In this document: piece by piece, positions 1 through 5,939 of the stretch
Position numbering within the stretch: the first letter of the stretch is position 1
Layout of the letters: the number at the start of each line of letters is the position of its first letter
NCBI GenBank assembly: GCA_013331265.1
Contig: DUGS01000122.1
Coordinates: forward strand, 8,348 to 14,326
Direction of reading: 5' to 3'
Length of the DNA: 5,979 bases
From: Methanosarcina sp.
GTDB lineage: Archaea > Halobacteriota > Methanosarcinia > Methanosarcinales > Methanosarcinaceae
Program-made: the position numbers and the translations under genes
Notes under the pieces: model-generated
The model's input: only the letters and a program-made list of their open reading frames with translations
Told to the model about the DNA's origin: nothing
Database searches by the model: none

Positions 1-3
1 TTT

Positions 4-1464
4 TTAGCTCCTATTTCTTACTTTTACAAGAATTGATGTAAATATTTCCCTGAACATAGGATCTTCATGAAGGGCTATTGTGTAATATGCAGCCGTTACG
101 ATCACAGCTACAAACATTACTACATAAAAGCTTGAAGAAATCAATTCTACCAGAATTAACGGGATCGAAACGACAAGGCCTATTACTGCATATTTTATAA
201 GAACATTTATGCTTTCTTTCTTGCTAATCCCAGCGAGCCCCAGGAGGTATGCATTGTTCCAGAGCCAGAATACAGCCCCTGTAAAACTATACAGGGCAAG
301 AGCGAATTCAGGGGTTCCATAAATTCCCCCGATTACCAGTGCTATTACCCTTGAGATAAGGAGAAATATGCTGAAAGTGAGCCAAACTTTCTGTTTTTCA
401 AATACGTTATAAAGAGTTGTGATAGGTGAAGAAAGAAAGACGAGGAATATCCAGGGGATAAGGATTCTTACATATGTACCCGAAATACCCCACTTATCTC
501 CAAAAGTAAAAATGAAGATCTGCTCCCCAAGAATCATCAAGAGTATCATAGGGAAAAGGCCTATTGAAATCAGTTTATTATAAACCTCGCTAACTATAGT
601 CTTCATGTCTCCTTTCCCATTCCCGTTCTTAACCTCACTTACCTTCTGGAAAAAAACCTGCCCTATAGCGCTACCGATAAGTGCCATTGGCAGGTTTACT
701 ACCTGATTTGCAAGTGAGAAGTGCCCTACAACCGTGGTACTATAAAAGTATGCGAGTAAAAAAGCAGGGACCTGTGGGGAGATAGTGTTTGCAATAGATG
801 ACCAGAAGCTGAATAAAGGAAAGTGTTTGTACTGAACAGCCAACTCTTTCATTCTTCTTATTGACACCTTTTTGAAAACCTGGATATCTTTTTTTACGCC
901 CTTGAGCATGACCAGGTCTGCAAATGCGTATCCTGCAATGTATCCTCCTATCAGGCCAAATGGAGTAACACTCGACTTCGCAAACCCTATTTGAAGTACC
1001 TTTGTTGTTAGGGTGTTCGAAACTCTGGATCCTGCAATAACCCCGAATCGGGTCTTTCTTGAAAGCCAGTAGTTTTGTACAAAAAACATCCCGTTAAGGA
1101 ATATTATCAGTGGAAGAAGAAGCAAGTACTTTGAAATCCCAGGAGTTTTGGATATTTCATCGATATTTATCGGAATAAATACTAATATTGCACATGTAAG
1201 TAAAGATGTAATAATTACCAGTACGGTACATAAAAAGGTAACATTTGCAGCGTCTTCTTCTGTTTTCGGTAGCATTATCGCAAATTGATATGATAAAGTA
1301 GAAGCTATCACAAGTATGCCTGAGATTGCCATGAACAACTGAAAAATTCCAAAATCATCTGGATTATAAATTCTTGAGATTATGGGCATCAGAAGTATAC
1401 CCAGAATTTGTGCAGTAACACTTCCTGATATTAATTTAAGTACATTAGTAATAAAGTTCGACAT
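4..1464 (-). CDS. Wzx/RfbX-type polysaccharide flippase (MOP superfamily)
   Basis: This is a complete 486-residue integral membrane protein of the oligosaccharide flippase type (MOP exporter superfamily, Polysacc_synt-like). Members move lipid-linked glycans from the cytoplasmic to the outer face of the membrane. The N-terminus is typical: LISGSVTAQILGILLMPI (residues 11-28), then SRIYNPDDFGIFQLF (30-44) and YQFAIMLPKTEEDA (59-72), close to the family pattern of Q, P, SR-Y-P-x-D-F-G and AI-LP-x-x-E-x-A. Hydrophobic segments continue to about residue 465, which fits 12-14 membrane helices. A charged loop lies at about 273-290 and the tail is short and basic (KVRNRS). The ATG at 1462-1464 has only a weak ribosome site (AGGTTG, about 9 nt upstream). 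The gene follows the GT-C-like gene by 92 bp on the same strand, and its stop TAA is 4-6, so it is not truncated. Family assignment is firm; the glycan is unknown, and whether it serves S-layer glycosylation or exopolysaccharide is inference. Confidence 0.92.
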   Translation of the reverse strand: MSNFITNVLKLISGSVTAQILGILLMPIISRIYNPDDFGIFQLFMAISGILVIASTLSYQFAIMLPKTEEDAANVTFLCTVLVIITSLLTCAILVFIPINIDEISKTPGISKYLLLLPLIIFLNGMFFVQNYWLSRKTRFGVIAGSRVSNTLTTKVLQIGFAKSSVTPFGLIGGYIAGYAFADLVMLKGVKKDIQVFKKVSIRRMKELAVQYKHFPLFSFWSSIANTISPQVPAFLLAYFYSTTVVGHFSLANQVVNLPMALIGSAIGQVFFQKVSEVKNGNGKGDMKTIVSEVYNKLISIGLFPMILLMILGEQIFIFTFGDKWGISGTYVRILIPWIFLVFLSSPITTLYNVFEKQKVWLTFSIFLLISRVIALVIGGIYGTPEFALALYSFTGAVFWLWNNAYLLGLAGISKKESINVLIKYAVIGLVVSIPLILVELISSSFYVVMFVAVIVTAAYYTIALHEDPMFREIFTSILVKVRNRS

Positions 1465-1529
1465 AAGAGTTCAACCTTTTTAAAATATTTATTCTGTACT
1501 GGCGATGGATAGATGCATTCAGTCAGGCG

Positions 1530-1540
1530 ATTTATATAAT
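1530..1540 (-). promoter_or_regulatory. TATA-box-like element upstream of the flippase gene
   Basis: On the minus strand the sequence ATTATATAAAT lies in the 92-bp gap between the GT-C-like gene and the flippase. It resembles an archaeal box A. A start about 25 nt downstream would fall near 1507 and give a leader of about 40 nt before the flippase ATG. This suggests the flippase can be transcribed separately from the upstream gene. The element is nearly symmetrical and could also be read on the plus strand, but no rightward gene follows. No upstream BRE is convincing, and AT-rich intergenic DNA gives such matches by chance. Confidence 0.4.
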
Positions 1541-1556
1541 AGTTTCCAATGAATTT

Positions 1557-3494
1557 TCATTTTTTGGCTTCTTTACTTTCTTTAATGTACGCTAGTACCT
1601 CTGCATTATCATATACCAGTTCATATTCCGGAGCGTCGAAACTGTTAAAAAACTCTATCGGCAATGGCTTGATTGTGTTTACTCCGTATATCTCCGGGTC
1701 ATTTATGGATATGGGTTCCGAAAGGGAGGATCTTCTAAGCAGTATCATATGATCTCCGCTTATTTCTCTCGAATTTACCTGCTTAGTATTGAAGTATGTT
1801 GCATTATTTACATCATATCCCGGATCTCTGTAGAAAATACAGCTATCATAAGGAGAATCCATTAAAATGCTTCCTGAATATATTCCAGTTAAGGTTTTCA
1901 CGGCCTGAATCTCAATGTTCTTGAACTGGTTCCTTACGGTTGTATCTTTTCCTACAAGAGGGTTGTCTTTATTAATTCCTGGTGTGGTCACCATTACAAA
2001 TGAAAATAATAGCATTATGATGAAGACAGCAGGAATTTTTGCTTTTTTGGAGTTGAACAGGCTTACCAGTTTTAACATATATGAAGCAGCTACCAATACC
2101 AGAAATACTGCTATCAATGGGAACCACCTGGTTGTAAGGAAATTTCTCATACCAAGTAAGGGAATTCCATAAGCTAAACCATACAGAATTGCAACAACCA
2201 GAGCAATTGAGAACTTATTTATTTTTATGGCATCTCTGCGGGAGGACCAGGTTAAAACTCCTCCTATTGCAAAGAAAGGCAGGGCAAGGTAGCTTATATG
2301 AAGTATAAGCGCCTCCATCGGGTCCTGATTTATTGAAGTCCCCATGATCAGCTCCTGACTTGAGTAGCTGGACCCTACCTGAAACACTTCCACAAGAGGT
2401 TTGAAAATCATCTCAAAAAAGGAGGTGTCTCGGGTGACATATGTAAACATCCAGTATGTTTGCAGGCTAATCACAAAGAAAAGGATGTAATTAAAGCTGC
2501 CTGCTGCAATGGGTAAACTTCCATAAAGGAGGTTATGCAGGTATTTTCCCACTAATATCGAGATCAAAGCCAGAAAAACCACAAAAGTGGTAAGCTGGTG
2601 GGTCAGTACCATTAGAATTGTTATCAGAAGAAGAACGCCTGTTTGTACCAGGCCCGGCTTCTCGCTGAAAATCGCGTAGAGAATTATTATAAAGTAACAG
2701 AGAACCAATGAACCCGGTGTTATGTTAGTAATTCCTGTAACAATATTGTGATTATTCAGATTTATTAGCAAAGCGGCAAGCAAACCCATCTGGGGGCCTT
2801 CAATTTTTTTTCCTATAAGGTAAATCCCTGCTGTGCAAAGAATGTTGGCAAAACCTATTGAATAAAAGAAGCCGTCTTTGACATTCAGTCCACCCATAAG
2901 CTGGGTAACCGAGACTAAAATATGGGCAAGAGGATAATAAAAATACTTACTGCTGACTTCAATCGGAGGGACAGCCCCTGTTTCAGTAATCAATTTTGCC
3001 ATGCCGGCATGAAAGTAAGCGTCATATCCCATGAGGCTTGGAAAATTATAATAAATGCCGGACCTTATCAGGAGTGAAAGCATGAATATTTGCAGCAGGA
3101 TCGGGACTGCTCTGTCTCCTTCTCTCACATAGAGGATTTCCGAGGCTATGATACCTGCAAGTATACATATCAGTATAAAATATGATAGTGGCCTGTAGTA
3201 CTGATTCATACTATATATGAAAATACTTATCAGAAAGACGAGATAAAAGGAAAGATTGAGCAGGCTCTTTAATCTGTCGTTTCCTGAGGAAATGGATGCT
3301 TCATTTTTGAATTTTTTTCTGAAGATATAGTAGATTAAGCAGGCCGAAAGGACAGCTATTCCGATGTCCTGCTGGTTTAAGTCCATCAGATAATATAGAG
3401 AAACAATGAATAAGCCTAAACCAAATCCCATGAAGCTGAGAATCGTGTCAAGATTTCCAGTAAATTTATCTTTAAACTTTTTTACAATTTCCAT
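1557..3494 (-). CDS. Polytopic membrane protein, GT-C glycosyltransferase-like
   Basis: This is a complete protein of 645 residues from ATG (648 if the in-frame GTG at 3501-3503 is used; numbering here is from the GTG). It has many hydrophobic segments from about residue 20 to 507, then a soluble C-terminal part (about 510-648) that is probably outside the cell. The first large loop holds MGYDAYFHAG (158-167), which resembles the acidic D-x-Y-x-H loop motif of GT-C enzymes such as STT3/AglB and PMT-like transferases. THQLTTF (301-307) and GMRNFLTTRWFP (451-462) add the conserved-looking His and Arg/Trp residues typical of such archaeal proteins. GT-C enzymes use polyprenyl-phosphate sugars as donors at the outer membrane face. 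Neither start has a good ribosome site; the ATG is preferred as the commoner codon, with GGGT just upstream. The flippase next door supports a role in surface glycan assembly. GT-C membership is inferred from layout and motifs; a glycan polymerase or a plain membrane protein of unknown role is also possible. Confidence 0.85.
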   Translation of the reverse strand: MEIVKKFKDKFTGNLDTILSFMGFGLGLFIVSLYYLMDLNQQDIGIAVLSACLIYYIFRKKFKNEASISSGNDRLKSLLNLSFYLVFLISIFIYSMNQYYRPLSYFILICILAGIIASEILYVREGDRAVPILLQIFMLSLLIRSGIYYNFPSLMGYDAYFHAGMAKLITETGAVPPIEVSSKYFYYPLAHILVSVTQLMGGLNVKDGFFYSIGFANILCTAGIYLIGKKIEGPQMGLLAALLINLNNHNIVTGITNITPGSLVLCYFIIILYAIFSEKPGLVQTGVLLLITILMVLTHQLTTFVVFLALISILVGKYLHNLLYGSLPIAAGSFNYILFFVISLQTYWMFTYVTRDTSFFEMIFKPLVEVFQVGSSYSSQELIMGTSINQDPMEALILHISYLALPFFAIGGVLTWSSRRDAIKINKFSIALVVAILYGLAYGIPLLGMRNFLTTRWFPLIAVFLVLVAASYMLKLVSLFNSKKAKIPAVFIIMLLFSFVMVTTPGINKDNPLVGKDTTVRNQFKNIEIQAVKTLTGIYSGSILMDSPYDSCIFYRDPGYDVNNATYFNTKQVNSREISGDHMILLRRSSLSEPISINDPEIYGVNTIKPLPIEFFNSFDAPEYELVYDNAEVLAYIKESKEAKK

Positions 3495-3503
3495 ATGACC
3501 CAC

Positions 3504-3917
3504 GACATAGTAAACTTTCTTTGAGATTATGTCCTTTTCCGATAAAGTATTTTTCTTGTCTCCTTTATCTTCAAACTAATTATGTTTCTTTTAATTGATA
3601 ACTCTTTTACTTTTTTAGATTTAAAAATTGTCCTTAATCATTATCTTTTTTTCCCATCAGTCACAAACCTGAATTCCTTAAGCCATACCTGTTCCTTTTT
3701 CTGAGTAATACTACAAAAGGTTTTTATAAAACTCCAGGTATTCACCCTGAATATAATTATTATGTTTAATAACTATTATTTTTTACTTATAGTGTTTCGC
3801 TGTGAGGATCAATCTCCCCGAAAGATCCCATGCCTGCACTGTGCTGTCACTTTTCATCTGCAAATAAAGGCAGTTTAACGAGCAAATTTATAGAGATTAT
3901 TTCACCTGGATGCAGTT
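3504..3917. other. AT-rich gap between the oxidoreductase and the GT-C-like gene
   Basis: This stretch of about 414 bp has no convincing gene. It contains the 3' flank of the oxidoreductase, including one arm of an inverted repeat at its stop codon, and the presumed promoter of the GT-C-like gene. Two TATA-like candidates for that leftward gene are seen: TTTTATAAAAA (3721-3731 read on the minus strand, about 200 nt leader) and CAATTTTTAAATC (3618-3630, about 100 nt leader). Neither can be chosen from sequence alone. The gap length suggests that the GT-C-like gene has its own promoter instead of being strictly co-transcribed with the oxidoreductase. Short leftward reading frames of 24 codons occur near 3783-3921 but lack ribosome sites. 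Confidence 0.5.
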
Positions 3918-3929
3918 TCAAATCTCTAT
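3890..3929 (-). repeat. 9-bp inverted repeat across the oxidoreductase stop codon
   Basis: ATAGAGATT at 3890-3898 is a perfect inverted match to AATCTCTAT at 3921-3929, with a 22-nt spacer. One arm is inside the last codons of the oxidoreductase gene and the other is just past its stop (3918-3920), so the mRNA could form a hairpin at its 3' end. It is not followed by a long U-run, so a classical terminator is not supported. It could act in 3'-end definition or stability, or be chance in AT-rich DNA. Confidence 0.4.
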
Positions 3930-4853
3930 CATTTTTTCTTCCCTGTATGATTGGATTGCTGCCAGGGCTACTTCCAGAGCATGCTTTCCTTCTTCTCCTG
4001 AAGGTCTTGGGCAGGTCCCATCCCTGGAACAGCAGATAAAATGGGAAAGTTCTTTTTTCAAGGGCTCTGCTTTTTCTACTCTCGCTGTCTGGATCCAGCC
4101 ATTGTCATGTAACTCAACACTTTGGTCAAGGTAGTCCAGATATGCAACACCCTTTAGGCCAACTGCTGTAAGCTTTCGAATTTTTTGGGGGGTGAGCCAG
4201 TTCGTCTCTGCAAGTCCTGAGAATGAATGGTTAAGACGCAGATGAATAGTTGCATGGTCCTCAAAGGAGTGAATGTCTGAGCCCGCTATGGCATAAACCT
4301 GGCTTATCTTCATTCCGTAGATAAAAGAGATTATATCTATATCATGGACCCCTATATCCAGAATTACCCCAACATCCCTTATCCTTGGGTTATAGGGACC
4401 AACTCTTCTGGTTGAAACTGAGACGATTTTTCCCAAACCTCCTGAATCTACGATCTCTTTTAACTTCAGAACCGCGGGGTTAAATCTCTCTATATGCCCT
4501 ACCATCAGATGCCTGTCCATCTCTTCAGCAGATTCAATCATTGCAGTTGCATTTTCCATACTGTCTGCAATAGGCTTTTCAACAAGCACATCCACCCCTG
4601 CTTCAAGCGCGTCAAGTACTATAGGACAGTGAAGGGTAGTAGGAGCTGCAATACTGATCGCGTCAAGCTTTGTTTTTCCGAACATCTTTTTATGATCTGC
4701 AAAAGGTAGTGTATTGTATCTTGCTGCAAGCTCTTTTACCCTTGAAAAGTTGGGATCGGATATCCCCATCAGTCTTACGTCTTCCATTTCACTATAGATC
4801 CTGACATGGTTCTCCCCCATGTAACCGGTTCCAACCACTCCTACACGTATCAA
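3918..4853 (-). CDS. Gfo/Idh/MocA-family NAD(P)-dependent sugar oxidoreductase
   Basis: This is a complete oxidoreductase of 311 residues from the preferred TTG at 4851-4853. The N-terminal Rossmann fold begins at once with IRVGVVGTGYMGENH, giving the dinucleotide motif G-x-G-x-x-G. The family signature EKP follows in VLVEKPIAD about 92 residues in, carrying the usual catalytic Lys, and LDIGVHDIDI near residue 165-174 matches the second signature D-x-G-x-H-D with the catalytic His. The C-terminal half is the alpha/beta substrate domain and ends with the common G-E-E-G-x-x-A-L-E pattern. Length is normal for the family. Related enzymes in archaeal and bacterial surface-glycan clusters oxidise the C3 hydroxyl of UDP-GlcNAc or similar nucleotide sugars before amination; that substrate is inferred from context and not shown here. 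A TTG further upstream (4878-4880) would add nine residues not typical of the family. It is the first gene of the leftward cluster. Confidence 0.93.
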   Translation of the reverse strand: MIRVGVVGTGYMGENHVRIYSEMEDVRLMGISDPNFSRVKELAARYNTLPFADHKKMFGKTKLDAISIAAPTTLHCPIVLDALEAGVDVLVEKPIADSMENATAMIESAEEMDRHLMVGHIERFNPAVLKLKEIVDSGGLGKIVSVSTRRVGPYNPRIRDVGVILDIGVHDIDIISFIYGMKISQVYAIAGSDIHSFEDHATIHLRLNHSFSGLAETNWLTPQKIRKLTAVGLKGVAYLDYLDQSVELHDNGWIQTARVEKAEPLKKELSHFICCSRDGTCPRPSGEEGKHALEVALAAIQSYREEKMIEI

Positions 4854-4859
4854 TTCTTT

Positions 4860-4865
4860 ACCCCC
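4860..4865 (-). promoter_or_regulatory. Ribosome binding site that decides the oxidoreductase start
   Basis: On the minus strand GGGGGT lies 6 nt before the TTG at 4851-4853. It differs by one base from GGAGGT, the sequence complementary to the archaeal 16S rRNA 3' end. No comparable site precedes the other in-frame TTG at 4878-4880. The reading frame has no ATG near the N-terminus, so this site makes the internal TTG the better start, placing the Rossmann strand directly at the N-terminus as in most family members. Confidence 0.6.
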
Positions 4866-4945
4866 ATAATAATCTATCAAGCACTCATAACTCCATATGT
4901 CTGTTATCTATGCACAAAAGCACGATACTTTAACACGAATAGTAT

Positions 4946-4953
4946 GTTATAAG
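4946..4953 (-). promoter_or_regulatory. Possible TATA box of the oxidoreductase gene
   Basis: Minus-strand CTTATAAC sits about 95 nt before the preferred TTG start and follows an A/T-rich stretch (TTTTTAATTTA). A start site about 25 nt downstream would be near 4922, giving a leader of about 70 nt. A 5-bp inverted repeat (ATACT 4925-4929, AGTAT 4941-4945) lies between the TATA-like element and the expected start. This is a plausible promoter by spacing and composition only. Confidence 0.3.
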
Positions 4954-5020
4954 TAAATTAAAAACCCCATTCTTCAAATAAAGGTCTTGTGTTTTTACTG
5001 ATATTTTAAGAGAGACAAAG

Positions 5021-5055
5021 AAGAATCCCCGAGAATCTATTCTCGGGATGAATCC
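5021..5055 (+). mobile_element. IS200/IS605-type right-end (omega-RNA 3' end)-like hairpin, orphan
   Basis: A perfect 8-bp stem, CCCGAGAA (5028-5035) with TTCTCGGG (5040-5047) and a 4-nt loop TCTA, is preceded by purine-rich AAGAAGAAT and followed by ATGAATCC. This layout (A/G-rich lead, C-run/G-run hairpin, GATGAAT tail) is what I know from the right ends of many archaeal IS200/IS605-type tnpB elements, where it forms the 3' end of the omega RNA and the guide follows it. No tnpB or tnpA coding sequence lies upstream; the oxidoreductase promoter is there instead. It is therefore a solo end or remnant at best. It could instead be an unrelated hairpin, but the shared tail with the 5851-5892 hairpin argues for a common origin. 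Confidence 0.45.
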
Positions 5056-5650
5056 GTTATTTCTCATCTAAGACAGGCTTCAGTTAGGTTTTTCCCTTTT
5101 CTTTGTATGGAAAACCATTTGGAATATATGTAATTAAAATTTCAAATCCTCTTTCCCCAATTGGCTGCCTGAGGCTTTAACGGTATGCCGTATCCCCTTA
5201 AATGAATAAATATTCTTAGAATATAAGTTTTGTTCTTACACTAATATTTTTTGCCAGTATACTCTGACTATCTGTATATGTCAAGCTTCTCTTCTTAATT
5301 TTCTAAAGCCTATTGACACTTTCTATATTTTGCTTGAATTTTTCTCAACCAAATAGCTCCAATAACTGTTTCATACCTCATGGAACAGGAGTGTGCAGGT
5401 GAGATTTTTTTATCTATTTTTCTTCTCCTTCCACTCTCTTTTTCTTATATCCAGGGGATAATTAGCTTCCTGTAAACGTATCATTATCCTTAAATGGTTA
5501 TTTTCGGAGACCCAGGAGCTTTTTACAGTGCTTACTATGTATTATTTTTTAATTAGAAACTATATTATTCTTATAATGAATAAAATTATTCTTTTTATGT
5601 ACTTTCTTCACATGCCCAATCGCGCAAGTTGATTAAGAGCTTCAATATAC

Positions 5651-5692
5651 TGCCCTGAGAACAATTATATGGTAGGTAACTGAGTCAGGGCA
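5651..5692. repeat. 8-bp perfect inverted repeat with 26-nt spacer
   Basis: TGCCCTGA (5651-5658) is perfectly complementary to TCAGGGCA (5685-5692). The arms are GC-richer than the surrounding DNA, which makes chance less likely. No gene is close on either side. It might be a structured left end of the possible small element that finishes near 5892, or the hairpin of a small RNA; the sequence does not decide. Confidence 0.4.
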
Positions 5693-5731
5693 CATAAATG
5701 AAATTAATTATATTCTTCTTAATTTATTTCA

Positions 5732-5753
5732 CACAAGCCTTCCCCAGGCTGTG
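5732..5753. repeat. Imperfect hairpin with GC-rich stem
   Basis: CAC (5732-5734) and AGCCT (5736-5740) pair with AGGCT (5746-5750) and GTG (5751-5753), leaving one bulged A and a 5-nt loop TCCCC. This gives 8 pairs. An A-run (5762-5768) follows on the plus strand. It lies within the cluster of symmetrical sequences left of the second right-end-like hairpin. Confidence 0.35.
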
Positions 5754-5799
5754 GTGCCGTCAAAAAAATTCTACTCTGAAACTACATTTCTTTATTTTT

Positions 5800-5820
5800 G
5801 TAAAACAGAACTGTTTTTAC
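5800..5820. repeat. Near-perfect palindrome GTAAAACAG-AA-CTGTTTTTAC
   Basis: The left arm GTAAAACAG and right arm CTGTTTTTAC match as inverted repeats apart from one extra T, around a 2-nt centre. The size and tight symmetry resemble either an operator for a dimeric regulator or a small stem-loop. No promoter for a visible gene is next to it, so a structural role in the neighbouring element is equally possible. Confidence 0.35.
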
Positions 5821-5834
5821 ATTTGCTGTTGATA

Positions 5835-5846
5835 CGTAAGCTTACG
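5835..5846. repeat. 12-bp perfect palindrome CGTAAGCTTACG
   Basis: The sequence is exactly self-complementary and begins 28 nt before the stem of the second right-end-like hairpin. In an omega RNA the region just 5' of the terminal stem is usually structured too, so this could be part of the same RNA. A self-complementary site without a loop would more readily form duplex or dimer contacts than a hairpin. Confidence 0.35.
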
Positions 5847-5850
5847 GTAA

Positions 5851-5892
5851 GAAGGCAGAAAGCCCTATCCCTTTAGGGTTGGGATGAATGCC
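5851..5892 (+). mobile_element. Second IS200/IS605-type right-end (omega-RNA 3' end)-like hairpin, orphan
   Basis: GAAGGCAGAAAG leads into a two-part stem: CCC (5863-5865) with GGG (5881-5883), an internal A-T pair with mismatches, and CCC (5869-5871) with GGG (5876-5878) around a TTTA loop. The tail is ATGAATGCC. The pattern of a GAAG-x-AG-x-AAGCCC lead, a CCCTTTAGGG core and a GGGATGAAT tail matches my memory of right ends of archaeal tnpB (IS1341/IS605-type) elements. The 800 bp to the left contains no tnpB reading frame, and the codons just before the hairpin include stops, so this is a solo end, a non-autonomous derivative or a decayed copy. It shares GGGATGAAT with the hairpin at 5021-5055, but its stem sequence differs, which suggests two separate element types. 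Confidence 0.55.
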
Positions 5893-5929
5893 ATTAACAC
5901 CCATAACTACCTTTGTTATTTACCCGTAA

Positions 5930-5939
5930 CTTATATATG
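5930..5939 (+). promoter_or_regulatory. TATA-box-like element near the right edge
   Basis: CTTATATATG fits an archaeal box A and would start transcription at about 5960, close to the window end, so any gene it serves lies outside. The reverse strand also reads as a TATA-like ATATATAAG, but there is no leftward gene for about 1 kb. Support is by similarity only. Confidence 0.3.

Noticed and set aside
1549..1752. Plus-strand open frame of 67 codons
   Set aside because: It lies opposite the end of the GT-C-like gene, has no ribosome site, and its sequence is low-complexity Ser/Leu typical of an antisense shadow.
3783..3857. Leftward 24-codon frame with ATG (MKSDSTVQAWDLSG...)
   Set aside because: There is no ribosome site before the ATG, no recognisable family, and the length is expected by chance.
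3910..4134. Plus-strand open frames of 69-74 codons over the oxidoreductase end
   Set aside because: They are antisense to the well-supported oxidoreductase gene and show no family features.
5021..5055. Intrinsic terminator for a rightward transcript
   Set aside because: The stem is strong but is followed by ATGAATCC and not by a T-run, and no rightward gene precedes it.
5060..5850. Decayed tnpA or tnpB coding sequence between the two right-end-like hairpins
   Set aside because: Reading parts of the frames gave no HUH, Tyr-transposase or zinc-finger/RuvC-like motifs; stops are frequent throughout. A translated search could still reveal strongly diverged remnants.
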